Of a stretch of 64,000 nt of DNA, positions 23,860 through 35,429 are shown one piece after another. Numbering within the stretch: position 1 is the stretch's first letter; each line of letters starts with the position of its first letter. The translations under genes and the position numbers were made by a program. The stretch spans positions 35,317,072 to 35,381,071 of the forward strand of contig CAKAKS010000072.1 of the NCBI GenBank assembly GCA_916700875.1. Direction: 5' to 3'. A model generated the notes under the pieces. That model had not been told where the DNA came from and searched no databases. It saw only the letters and a program-made list of their open reading frames with translations. The DNA is from Sebastes aleutianus (lineage: Eukaryota > Chordata > Actinopteri > Perciformes > Sebastidae).

Positions 23860-25475
23860 CTCTGTGGCCAGACAGGTCACAAGTCCTCACACATACATGG
23901 GCAGACTGTGTGGATGTTTTGAAACAAGAAATGAGTGTGTTTACCTGACTAGTCAAGGAACTGTTGAGTCAGAACTAAACGTACAAAACCAAGTAACAGA
24001 ATCACAAATGCACAAGTAAGCCAAATTACATTAAATGCCATATAGCAGTGTCCGACAGTGTTAAATCAGACATACGCACTCTAATATATTTTAACAGAAT
24101 AATAAAAACAGTCATTTCAGTATGTCATATAAATTCCAAATACTCAGAGCATGAATTACAGGTGCATGTGGCAAGAGGGAAGACTGTCAAATGTCATGAC
24201 AACATACAAACTAGAGGCCAAAAGCAACAGGGGTAGTAAGTTAGTGAGAGAGATGTTATTTGGTGAGTCATGTTCATCCCTTTTTCATATATTTGGATGT
24301 GAGTATGTATGGGACATGCCAATGGACGTCAAATCCCAATGTCTGAGATCTAAAAACTGCTCTATGGTCATAATACCGTACAGGAAGAGGACAAAGTGAT
24401 GATGTCTAATTTATTCACACAGCCCTGCAGCACATCTTACTTTAATAAGTCTGTAAGTGTCAGTGTGCTTTAAGACTGCGTCAGAGTGGTATTGTCTTTA
24501 AGGTAATGGTGTTGTATTGGATTATGTCGATTCTGGACTCAAAGGTCCCACTCCCGCATTGAAACTCTGAATTTTACAATTCCATGATATTTATCTCAAC
24601 AAACTGAGCCACAACAGGAAACTGAAAACTAAACACTGTCACTGGTCCTTCATTGGTATTTGAACATGTTTATTAATCTCAATGCCACCTGCTATAATAT
24701 AAGAAAGATAATATTGTTAGAGCAGCAGTATAGCTTTGATGCTTTAGAAACCTTTAAATGCTGTTATAGTCCCAACATTTACTGTGGTGCTGCAGGACGA
24801 CATCTAGCAAGTGACCCGGACATCTGTGGTGTATGAATAAAGGCTTCTAACTTCCTCTGATTTATAAAAAGATTATTTATTTTTTTGTAAATATTTATTT
24901 TTTTATCTTATCAAAGAGAAGAAACTCCAGACTATATATATCATTCATTCATTCATTCAATTTGTTATATTAGCAAGTGTAGGATTAAAAGCGTAAGACT
25001 CATCTACCCACACACTGCTTCACACCTTCATAGTCTCTCTCTGTCTTTCACACTCTAACCACAGTGACGATGTTAATCTGTCTGCATCGTCTGAGGTCAC
25101 CAAAGATGGTCTGGAACATGTCTGTATTCTTTTTTCCATCATTGCATGGGTGACAGGGTCAGAAGTGCCTTTGTGCATGTTGAGTCGTTGGACTGAACTG
25201 GATTGAACTTGGACTGTTTTATGGAGTTTTAACCTTGCTGCCAAGCAGTATTTTTTATTCTTTTGAGTGTTTTATTAGTAATTATTCAGTTGTTTAGCAC
25301 TGTTCTATCTTGTGCGGGACCATCCTTTGTTATTTAAATTGTAATAAATCTCATTCTAATTTCAGTTTTAGATTTCGGTCTAGTTTTTAACTCTGCTCCA
25401 CTCACTTTAGAGAACCTGTGAGCCTTACAGAGTCCTATAGGCTCTGAGTTAACCCCTAGGTGGCTGGTGTTTTGA
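23860..25475. other. Upstream intergenic DNA
   Basis: No gene is seen. Short frames at 24048-24399 and 25020-25244 lack any recognisable domain; a short ATTC repeat lies at about 24942-24959. Confidence 0.5.
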
Positions 25476-25784
25476 GGATGCATTCACACCAGATCAGGCG
25501 TTGTGGCGATGCGCTGCAGGGTTGTGCGGAGGTCTGGGCGAGTCATTTTAATGGCTCATTAACTGCAACGATTAACATCTTTTGTTCCCTCATAGCTGGG
25601 TTGTAGAGCTCTGGATCGCCGGTTACGTGATTGGCCACTGCAGTGTAACGTCGGGTTGGGTTTCTCCAGAAGTTGGCACCCCCTGCGGCCGTCCCAGCTG
25701 CAGCCCAAACGCACTACCCCCATTCAAAATGAATGGGAAAACTTGCGTTTTCACCACACAGCCTGGTCTGGTGTGAATGCAGCC
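25476..25784. mobile_element. Short MITE with 24-bp inverted termini
   Basis: The ends GGATGCATTCACACCAGATC and the inverse GATCTGGTGTGAATGC-like right end (reading GGTCTGGTGTGAATGC) pair over about 24 bp around a 260-bp core. Such 'GCATTCACACC' termini belong to widespread fish MITEs. It is non-coding. Confidence 0.65.
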
Positions 25785-26345
25785 TAAGTGCTGCCCTGCT
25801 ATGGGCTGTTGGGCCTGGCCACACATACATGGCTGTAGATAACATGTAGAAAGTGTAATCATAAAATATTTTGCACTACTAAGACACAACATTTCTGTAT
25901 TTTTTAAACAAGTAACAGCTGTGATCATGTACAATCTTCTCCACAGCCACAAGTTGCAGCAGGCATAAGCATTTCCTGTAGTGACAGTTTATGCAGAAAA
26001 ATAATTAACTAAAATGAAATAAACTGTGAACTATTCCTCACAATGAGTTTAGTGGTTAATCATTTTATGTGTGGGAATGTGTCATTTTTCTGAAGCTGCC
26101 GCAGAGGTGTCTTTTATGGTAAATGGTAAATGGACTTGCAGAGGTGTTTTTTATCTGCTAGAAACAACCTAATTTCCTGTGTGAAGCCACCACTTAACAA
26201 AACCATGTGTCTGAACTGCATGGGGGAAAAACACACACACACACATTGTTGTTTGTGTGTGTCCAGCTATTCTGTAAATTGAGCTTTTAGCATCAAACTA
26301 ACTGTAAAGCGTCCTTGGGTTTCTGAAAGGTGCTATATAAGTCCA

Positions 26346-26385
<40 letters not shown>

Positions 26386-26470
26386 GTTATTATTAATAAT
26401 AATAATGTTTATTGACATTATAACATCCGACATTATAATGTCCGATGGACATGTCGTCACTTCCTTTCTG
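25785..26470. other. Intergenic DNA with SINE-like tail and (ATT)n
   Basis: Around 26300-26350 the sequence resembles the 3' tail of a fish SINE, followed by (ATT)n to about 26400. No exon is recognised. Confidence 0.5.
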
Positions 26471-26477
26471 CGTCCTC

Positions 26478-26530
26478 ATTGGTTCCCGTAGCTGACCCCG
26501 CCTCTCACCGGAAGCGCGGGAAAGTGTGTT
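26478..26530 (+). promoter_or_regulatory. Likely rdm1 core promoter (CCAAT, ETS, E2F motifs)
   Basis: An inverted CCAAT (ATTGG, 26478-26482), an ETS-type ACCGGAAGC (about 26507-26515) and an E2F-like GCGCGGGAAA (about 26514-26523) lie within 50 bp and there is no TATA box. This arrangement is common for replication and repair genes. It precedes a candidate first exon with a donor at 26561/26562. Confidence 0.55.
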
Positions 26531-26561
26531 TGTTTGGTGGAGGGCAGAAGGAGAAGTTACG
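26531..26561 (+). other. Candidate non-coding first exon of rdm1
   Basis: The sequence ending ...AAGTTACG is followed by GTGAGT, a strong donor. Its link to the coding exon at 29511 is inferred from position; the 5' end is not defined. Confidence 0.45.
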
Positions 26562-26801
26562 GTGAGTTAAATCAACTTTTACCGGCTTTAAAATAAACAA
26601 CCGGAGACTCAAACTTGCCGGTTACCGGACAGAAGACGGTGAATCATCCGTAACTTTAATTTAAACCGACGACAACCTTCAGAACCTGAACCTGCTCTCT
26701 GAAGCCCGAAGAGAGCCGGAGACACTCGAACACAACCGGAGAGACCCGAAGAGACCCGAAGAGACCCGACCGCCCCGCCAGACTCCAGTCACTCTACAGT
26801 A

Positions 26802-28060
26802 ATTTAACATTAGCTAGTTTAGTTTAACACTAACTAGTTTAGTTTAACATTAACTAGTTTAGTTTAACACTAACTAGTTTAGTTTAACATTAACTAGTTT
26901 AGTTTAACACTAACTAGTTTAGTTTAACATTAACTAGTTTAATTTAACATTAACTAGTTTAGTTTAACATTAACTAGTTTAGTTTAACACTAACTAGTTT
27001 AGTTTAACACTAACTAGTTTAGTTTAACATTAACTAGTTTAGTTTAACACTAACTAGTTTAGTTTAACACTAACTAGTTTAGTTTAACATTAACTAGTTT
27101 AGTTTAACACTAACTAGTTTAGTTTAACATTAACTAGTTTAATTTAACATTAACTAGTTTAGTTTAACATTAACTAGTTTAGTTTAACATTAGCTAGTTT
27201 AGTTTAACATTAACTAGTTTAGTTTAACATTAGCTAGTTTAGTTTAACATTAGCTAGTTTAGTTTAACATTAGCTAGTTTAGTTTAACATTAACTAGTTT
27301 AGTTTGACATTAACTAGTTTAGTTTAACACTAACTAGTTTAGTTTAACACTAACTAGTTTAGTTTAACACTAGCTAGTTTAGTTTAACATTAACTAGTTT
27401 AGTTTGACATTAACTAGTTTAGTTTAACATTAGCTAGTTTAGTTTAACATTAACTAGTTTAGTTTGACATTAGCTAGTTTAGTTTAACATTAACTAGTTT
27501 AGTTTAACATTAACTAGTTTAGTTTAACATTAGCTAGTTTAGTTTAACATTAGCTAGTTTAGTTTAACATTAACTAGTTTAGTTTAACATTAGCTAGTTT
27601 AGTTTAACATTAACTAGTTTAGTTTAACATTAACTAGTTTAGTTTAACATTAACTAGTTTAGTTTAACATTAACTAGTTTAGTTTAACACTAACTAGTTT
27701 AGTTTAACATTAACTAGTTTAGTTTGACATTAGCTAGTTTAGTTTAACATTAACTAGTTTAGTTTAACATTAACTAGTTTAGTTTAACATTAGCTAGTTT
27801 AGTTTAACATTAACTAGTTTAGTTTAACATTAGCTAGTTTAGTTTAACATTAACTAGTTTAATTTAACATTAACTAGTTTAGTTTAACACTAACTAGTTT
27901 AGTTTAACATTAACTAGTTTAGTTTAACACTAACTAGTTTAGTTTAACATTAACTAGTTTAGTTTAACACTAACTAGTTTAGTTTAACATTAACTAGTTT
28001 AGTTTGACATTAACTAGTTTAGTTTAACATTAACTAGTTTAGTTTGACATTAGCTAGTTG
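26802..28060. repeat. 20-bp minisatellite in the presumed first intron of rdm1
   Basis: About 63 head-to-tail copies of a 20-bp unit (AACATTAACTAGTTTAGTTT). Variation is almost confined to a few sites: aacat/aacac/gacat, and taact/tagct. There are no spacers, so this is a minisatellite and not a CRISPR-type array. Confidence 0.95.
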
Positions 28061-28762
28061 TTCCACTTTCATATATTACACTCTTTAAAGCTATTTATAT
28101 TTAGACGACTATATCTGACTTTTGAGTGTTCCGTTAAATTAATAAGTCTGTTAATTTACGCATTCACACATCGGGAGTTTTTTCTTTTTCCAGCTGTTCT
28201 TCCTGCATTTGGCAGCTTCAACTGTGTTACTTTTAGTCTGGATTATGTGTTTAACTTCTTCGTATTTGTCTAATATAGTTTACTCTTCCTTTGTTAAATG
28301 TGCCGCTCTGTCCGTCAGTAGTCTTGTTCATGTCTGTGATTGGTCAGATGCTGCAAACACCTCCTCGTTCATGTGAACGCGCTCATAACCAGACTGAGAA
28401 ACCCTGGGTTGATTTACCGAGTTGATAACCAGCTTCGTAGTACAGTTTAGTGAGATCTCGTTTGTTAGGTTAAGTGAAGCCAGATAACGAGAAGATACCC
28501 TGGGTATGTTGAACTCGCTTCGTAGTACAGGCCTCTGATATACTGCTGGTGAACCTCATTCTAACATTAACAGGTCTCTTCTCTCTGTGTTTCCTCTTAA
28601 AGGACCACATGTTGCAGCATTAGGGCCACATTTATGAGAATAAAGTCATAATATTATAAAGTAGTAATTGTACGTGTTATTTTAGAGGGAAACGTGGAGC
28701 ATCTTGTGAAGTTCTACTTTAGTTTAGGTTTCACAAATAACAAAAATCCTTCATCTTCTGGC

Positions 28763-28766
<4 letters not shown>

Positions 28767-28834
<68 letters not shown>
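28767..28834. repeat. (ATC)n microsatellite
   Basis: An uninterrupted trinucleotide run in the same intron. Confidence 0.9.
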
Positions 28835-29044
28835 GGACCTGGAAGAGATTATTATTATTATTAATAAAGAAACTGAGTTTATTCTGAAGAAAGAACCACA
28901 CGGACCTGCTGGAGGAAACTGACTTTTTAGAGGAGATGACTTTATATCTCTTAAAGTTATGACTTTATTTTCGTAATATTATGACTTCTTTCTTGTTATA
29001 TTACAACTTTTTTTTTCTTGAAATAGTATGACTTTATTCTCATT

Positions 29045-29508
29045 AAATCTTTGTCTTCACCTGTCCTCTGTCTTCACCTGTCTTCACCTGTCCTCTGTCT
29101 CCACCTGTCTCCACCTGTCTCCACCTGTCCTCTGTCTTCACCTGTCCTCTGTCTCCACCTGTCTCCACCTGTCCTCTGTCTTCACCTGTCCTCTGTCTTC
29201 ACCTGTCTTCCGCTGTCTTCACCTGTCTTCACCTGTCCTCTGTCTTCACCTGTCTTCCTCTGTCTTCACCTGTCCCCTGTCTTCACCTGTCTTCACCTGT
29301 CTTCACCTGTCTTCACCTGTCTTCACCTGTCTTCACCTGTCCTCACCTGTCCTCTGTCTTCACCTGTCCTCCTCTGTCTTCACCTGTCTTCCTCTGTCTT
29401 CATCTCTCTTCATCTGTCCTCTGTCTTCACCTGTCCTCCTCTGTCTTCACCTGTCTTCCTCTGTCTTCATCTCTCTTCATCTGTCCTCTGTCTTCACCTG
29501 TCCTCTGC
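29045..29508. repeat. Pyrimidine-rich minisatellite leading into the rdm1 splice acceptor
   Basis: Variable repeats of words such as tcttcacctg and tcctctg form about 460 bp. No AG dinucleotide occurs from 29027 to the acceptor at 29509-29510. The array merges with the polypyrimidine tract of the acceptor. Confidence 0.9.
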
Positions 29509-29510
29509 AG

Positions 29511-32500
29511 GTGTGATGGAGGTGGACATCCTGGAGTTCAAGGTTCCTGTGGAGAACAACAAGACTCTGTTTGTATGGGACATCCAGCCGTCTCACACAG
29601 AGACCCAAATCTACGTGAGTCCACCTGGGGATCAGGTCTATGTGGGTCCACCTGGGGGTCAGGTCTATGTGAGTCCACCTGGGGGTCAGGTCTATGTGAG
29701 TCCACCTGGGGGTCTCAGGTCTATGCGAGTCCACCTGGGGATCAGGTCTGTGTGAGTCCACCTGGGGATCAGGTCTATGTGGGTCCACCTGGGGGTCAGG
29801 TCTATGTGAGTCCACCTGGGGGTCAGGTCTATGTGAGTCCACCTGGGGGTCTCAGGTCTATGCGAGTCCACCTGGGGATCAGGTCTGTGTTAGTCCACCT
29901 GGGGATCAGGTCTATGTGGGTCCACCTGGGGATCAGGTCTATGTGGGTCCACCTGGGGATCAGGTCTATGTGTGAGTCCACCTGGGGGTATCAGGTCTAT
30001 GTGGGTCCACCTGGGGATCAGGTCTATGTGGGTCCACCTGGGGATCAGGTCTATGTGGGTCCACCTGGGGGGGTCAGGTCTATGTGGGTCCACCTGGGTA
30101 TCAGGTCTATGTGAGTCCACCTGGTTCAGCACGTTTAAGAGTCTCTTCCTGTGAGACGGTAACAGCTGTGTGTCGTCCTTTAGGGCGGGTTGTCCCGCGT
30201 CTTCTCGTCCTTCGGTCCTCTCTACCTGCTGAAGGTTTGTCCCAACGCTCCGCTCAACCCGCCCGGGTTCTACGCCCTCATCAAGTTCTACTCTGCTGCT
30301 CAGGCCTCAAAGGCCCAACGGCAGACTGACGGACGGCCGCTGCTCCAGAGCTCTCCACTCAAGGTTCCTTCTTCTTCTACTGTAGTTTATCAGGTTCTTT
30401 CACCACATGTTCTTCTTCTACTGTAGTTTGTTTGTTTTTGAGGTAGAAGAGCAACATTTCCTTTTATCTTTGTAAAAGAAACCTTTTGTATTACTTCATA
30501 AAAAACTGATATCAGGACATGCCGTTGCTATGGTAACAGGTGAGGCTGAGCTCCAAACAGAGTCCTCACTTCCTGTCTGACAGCAGCAGACCTCTGAGCC
30601 ACGCCCGCTGCCTGGAATTGGCCAATCACTGCCTGGGATTCAACGGCTGGACCTCTGACATCATCACAGTGAGTAAAACACACACACACACACACCTTTA
30701 CATACAGGTGAGCTTGTGTTAGAGCAGCAGGTGACTTCCTGTCTGTGTCTGTCGTCCTTAGCTGAAGGAGCTCACCAACGAAGAAGAAGAAGAAGATGAG
30801 GAAGGTGAGGAGGAGGAAGGTGGAGGCAGACGGAGGAGGCTGAGGTTCGGCTGTCTGCTGCAGCTCTCCTTCCCTCATCACGGACAGACGACCAGAGCAG
30901 CAGCAGTGGTGGAGGACAGCTTCACCTGCACAGGTGAGGACCGCTTCACCGGGCTTCACCTGCCAAATGCGGGTAAATTGTTGGCAGTGGCGGGTGAAAT
31001 CATCAGGACATCTAGAAAACGCTGGTGATGGGAACAGAGAACCGGTTCCTAGTTGTCCGATTCTTTGGCATCTCGTGCCTCCGTGACTATCGATTCCTCT
31101 GTATTGATGCTTTCCGACAGTTACGCTGCACAATGACGCGTACGCACGCTGGATCATGTTTCAGTTTCTTTGACCAGAGTCACGGCGGAGAGAAAAAAAG
31201 CGCTCAACAGCATGACGCTACTAAACCTGAGGGGACGTACACTATTTCTTACCTGATAATGAGACACCGAGAACAACTAACCTGTGTTGAAATCATCAGG
31301 AAGAGAATTAGTAACGTTAGCTGTTAGCAGCCGTTAGCAGCTCAGTCCTGACTGGTTAAATAACGGAGATACGAACGTTAACGGAGGTCCCATTGAGTTA
31401 TTATTATGAGACGTTCAAGCTCTGCTCTGTAAAAAAGACTATTCAGGGCTCTAGACTAACTTTTCCACTGGTAGCACTGGTGCTACCAACTTTCTCAGTT
31501 GGTCGCACAAGCACATGATTTGGTCGCACCCTTTTTTTTGGGATACAGCATGGTATTAATCAATGACCTTGCATGCTAATGAATAGTGGTCTTAATTTAC
31601 ATACACCAGTGAAACATTGACAATGCCTCGAAACTTGATATTTGCAAAATATTTTACAAGTTTAGAGTTGCCTGCAACGGACGGACCACGTTGCCTACAA
31701 TAAACACACAGCATAGCGTTCCCCTCGTACTGTAACCACGGGTACTGTGTTAGCCATTGTGGCTGAAAGTGATACTTCTTTTTCTTCACCTGTCTGTCAA
31801 CCCGTCTCTCCGTGCCTGTTGCCGATTCATCATCGGTGGTGTCTGAGTCTGTTAGACTCTCCCTCACCACCAGCTTCCTCCTCTCTCTCCTCATTTGTTT
31901 TTTTAAAATAATCAGCGATAGGCCGCTTCATTTTGGTGAACAGCGAAACTTTGGCGCCCTGCAGTGTGTGATGCGCGTGAGCAGGGTCTGAAATTAACTT
32001 TTTTCACTGCCTGCCACTGTGGCAGGTAAGTTTTTTTTTGTCTGCCACTTTTTAAATCTATGCGATAAAATGAAGGAATAACATTTTAGATCTGATGTAA
32101 TTCAATGTTTGATATAATTTACATGAAAAACATTCTATACATGGTAAATTACAGTGTTCAAATGACACCGTAGCTTCCGTGGGAGCCCTGTTTTTGGGAG
32201 GTGGGGGGGTACTGTAGCCTACACAGTACTGTACTGTACTCTGTTATTTCCATCTGTAGTGGTTATTTGCATAAAAACATCATTATTAATTGTGATTATT
32301 TAAATATAATATTTATAATCAGGTCATAATTCCCTTTCTATTATCTATTTTATATTGCTGTGAAAAAAATAGCATTTGGTCGAAAAACAAGATTTTGCGT
32401 AGGGCCCCCAAAAAGTTAGGACCAGCCCTGCTAGCTGCTAGGTAGCTCGGCCGGTAGCTCGGCCGGTAGCTCATCAGGTAGCTCGGCCGGTAGCTCGGCC

Positions 32501-32812
32501 AGTAACTCAGCTGGTAGAGCCGGCGTCCCGAAGCTGAGTCCTGACCACAGCGGCCCTCTCTCTCCCCCTTACACAACTATCACTGTCTTTTAAAAAGTAA
32601 TCAGATTACAAAAGTAATTAAAATGATGAAGTAAAAGAATGACATTAACTGACATTGAATTAAATAAAAACCATAAAATGAAGACAGATGTTTGTTGTCT
32701 CTGCAGGTCCAGATGTTCTGCTACAGAAACGCTGTAAACTACAGAAGATGGTCAGAGAGAAAGCTCTGGTCCAGGCCTTCACTGCAGTACTACTCATACT
32801 ACTAGGTAGGAG

Positions 32813-32864
<52 letters not shown>

Positions 32865-33023
32865 GATGTAGCTGTGAACTGATGTCAGACCTGTTGAACT
32901 GTTTTATAACGATCACTGATGGTGGCCCGGCTCTGTGTCTCTGTAGGTGACGGTAAAGTGATGGTGGAGGTGAAACAGACCTCAGACCAGCTCCTACCTG
33001 AGCAGACTGAAGGACTCCTCTAG
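29511..33023 (+). CDS. RAD52 motif-containing protein 1 (RDM1)
   Basis: RDM1 is a nuclear DNA- and RNA-binding protein of the RAD52-motif/RRM type linked to the response to DNA damage. The start codon is at 29516. Coding exons are 29516-29614, 30184-30363, 30540-30668, 30762-30933, 32707-32805 and 32947-33023, all with GT-AG boundaries and consistent phase, giving 251 residues. Recognisable segments include NKTLFVWDIQ at the N-terminus, the RRM-like PPGFYALIKFYSAA, the ELANHCLGFNGW region of the RD motif, then an acidic glutamate run (exon 4) and KALVQAFTAVLL. Human RDM1 is 284 residues; here a TAG ends the frame immediately before a good donor (33024), so the tail may be lost or spliced differently. 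Introns carry several tandem arrays and hAT remnants. Confidence 0.9.
29615..30125. repeat. 25-27-bp minisatellite made of donor-like units
   Basis: Starting exactly at the splice donor of the first coding exon, units like tctatgtgagtccacctggg repeat about 20 times. About eight of them keep the full GTGAGT donor word. If the intron were retained, the first units read in frame as repeats of YVSPPGDQV or YVGPPGGQV up to a stop near 29753. Confidence 0.9.
31447..31985. mobile_element. hAT transposon fragment in rdm1 intron 4
   Basis: The left end reads CAGGGCTCTAGACTAAC, a hAT-type terminus. It contains the transposase remnant at 31592-31894 and adjoins another hAT-like start (CAGGGTCTGAAATTAAC) at about 31984. 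The segment to about 32430 ends with a further hAT-like terminus. Confidence 0.6.
31592..31894 (-). pseudogene. Zinc-finger hAT transposase N-terminus (ZNF862-like)
   Basis: A 100-residue frame contains WLTQYPWLQY followed by a CVYC pair. This is the start of the BED/TTF-type zinc finger seen in hAT-derived ZNF862-like proteins. The catalytic domain is absent. Confidence 0.55.
32436..32515. repeat. 12-bp tandem repeat with tRNA A-box-like words
   Basis: GGTAGCTCGGCC units repeat about five times and lead into AACTCAGCTGGTAGAGC, which resembles the A box of a tRNA or tRNA-derived SINE. No B box or cloverleaf could be drawn, so this is not called a tRNA. Confidence 0.6.
32813..32862. repeat. 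(ACT)n microsatellite in rdm1 intron 5
   Basis: About 16 ACT/CTA units directly after the donor of exon 5. Confidence 0.9.
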
Positions 33024-35429
33024 GTAAGCTCACCTGTTCTCAGCCACCTGCTCATCCGTCATGTACCGACTGAGGTTTACTTATCAATTAGTGCTGTCAA
33101 ATATATTTACATCTGTATTAGGGCTGGAACGGTTCACAAAATTCACGGTTGGGTTCATATCACAGTTTTGGGTTCGGTACATTTCTGTTCCAGTGAGGAG
33201 ATCTTGTTCTGATTTCAACATGCTTTTCATTTATTTGGCAAAAATAAGTAAACAAATGTTTGCCTTAACAAAAGTATGTCTTCCATAAGGAACATAAACT
33301 CTTCTTCATGGACAAATCTTAACTCACTACAACTGCTTCCATTCAGAAGATTGATGCCTTTTGACTGTAACAGAAGCCTTTGAAAACCAGCAACATTTCA
33401 CACTTTTCACTTTTTTGTGTAGTTTATTCACTAACAAAAGCAGAATTCCCACATTGTTTTTCCAATTACAAATGTATTGATTACATAATGACAATCAATT
33501 TCCAAACAAAAATATTTCTTCAATGCAATATATTTTTAGAGCAAAACTGGGATTGCTATGATTACTGTACTTGATATGCACCCTAATGAAACTCAAACAT
33601 CCATGTTTCCCTTGATGAATGATGGTTATATGAATCCCAATTGCTTACAGTGAAGTCCCTCAGTGTAGGATTTGAAATGTCTTTCTTTTGGCACCATCTG
33701 ATGGTCATATCAAGAATTACACTGTGGTAGACAGCAGCTGTCTGGTCATGGGTTTCCCTTTATAATACCTTATCTACCTTATTTGGGAAAAATGTGAGAA
33801 TATTTTGAGAAGTGTAGGACTGTAAAAGAGTAATAAAGGATATATCTGAAAGCATTTTTGATACTGATCTTAACACATTCTCTAACCAAACCAATAGTGT
33901 TCTCCCTCTCTTCTCCTGCTTGTGGTTAACACAAAACTGCATAGGGTTAAAAAGTTGTTTAATTGTCCAGTGGTAAGGCTGTTTCGAGCATGGACTATAG
34001 TTTATAAAGTGACTGGCGAATCAATTTGAATGTGTGAGTGTGAAACACAAGTGACTCATATTCTACTTCTTTGTCTAGAAACATAAAACCACATTTCCTG
34101 TGAGAAGCCACACGGGGCGATACTCATCTGCATCTGAAACCTGTGGACAACACAATGAAAATGCAATTGTGAAAACACATACTCATGTGAATATAGAAAT
34201 AAAGTTTCATACTGATGACCAATGGTAACAGAATAAAAGTGTGCTCCCAGATGTTCTGGGCACTTGACTGCAAGTAAAGGCTAATTCCTTACTCATTCCT
34301 TGGTAATGGGGACCAATAGTAGAAAATGTTACTCTCAATTCTGATTAAATCCTTAAATCCACTCACTTACTTACCATTATTCATATTTTGTTAGCTTTAT
34401 TTTATTTTATTTTATTTTATTAAATTAATTTTCAATTCTTTCTTTTTCCCTTCATTTATTCTTCTTCTCATTTTTTTCTACATATTTTCACATAAAAATA
34501 TTACTTTTTGATCTATGACTGTTATGGCATGTTCTCTGGCTTACTCACTGATATTATATGATGAAACGATAATGTATGTCAGAGAACAGAGTACATGTTT
34601 GGCCTGAGTGAGTTAATAAATAAAAAGTCAATTCTGATTAAATCTTGAATTGTGCAGAAAAGGCCTTTTAAACAGTAAATGATATTCACCTCGATCAGCT
34701 TGTTGCTAGATTATCTACAACTATTCACCAAGGAAAGCAAAACAATGTTGTTTGTTTAAAAGATGATTGATTTTATTCAGAAAAACAAATTATTTGATGC
34801 AGAAAGAAATGCTGATATATGCAAAAGCACATCACAAATGCCTGTTTGAAATCGTAAAAAAGTTGTTGCTCATGTTGTTGTACAATATGTCTGGGAAGCA
34901 TGACAACTTAAACCTGCAGTAGGCAGAATATCTTTGGCATAATTGGGCAAAAAATTCATAATAACTTTTCAATATATTGTAATTCAAGTGTCCTGAGAGA
35001 AAACTAGATGTCTGCACCTCCTCAGTGAGTGATCAGTAAGACTCAGAGCTGCCAGAATGTCAGTCGGTGAAGGAGACAAACGCCAGCTTTACCCTCGGCA
35101 TCAGATTGTGTTGCAAAGTCTGCGTCCTCATAGCCAGCTCCGGTGAAACTGAAGCCTTATTGACTCTGGAGTGAGTCTGTGTCAGGAGGAGGAATAGTCC
35201 GATGTCTTTGTATTTCCCAGTTGGAGTTCCGCCAGGAAGTGCCGGTGTCTTGGTGGAGTCGAGGCCGACGCTGCAAACCTGACTTGCTGTTAACTGACGG
35301 ATCGACGGTACCGTGAGTAGCCTATTGTAAATAATCGCTATTTCTGAACTGCGAATGCAGACGCTGTTATTTGTACTTTTTTGTAATGAGCTTGGATTTT
35401 AGAAGGATCATATGGACACAGATAGCTAT
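33024..35429. other. Intergenic DNA between rdm1 and ART copy 3
   Basis: Mostly AT-rich. A hAT-like fragment begins about 33120 (GGGCTGGAACGGTTC), a TTTTA repeat lies at about 34398-34420, and a reversed piece of repeat family A lies at about 34905-35010. No exon is recognised. Confidence 0.5.

Noticed and set aside
26802..28060. CRISPR-like array
   Set aside because: Units are contiguous 20-mers without unique spacers, and the genome is eukaryotic.
29028..29755. Long plus-strand frames of leucine/serine/cysteine and proline/glycine repeats
   Set aside because: They are translations of the minisatellites around the rdm1 exon; only 29516-29614 is supported as coding.
30528..31157. 209-residue antisense frame
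   Set aside because: It is a shadow of rdm1 exons 3 and 4 on the opposite strand, where the known protein family matches.
32480..32530. tRNA gene
   Set aside because: Only an A-box-like word is present; no B box or cloverleaf can be formed.
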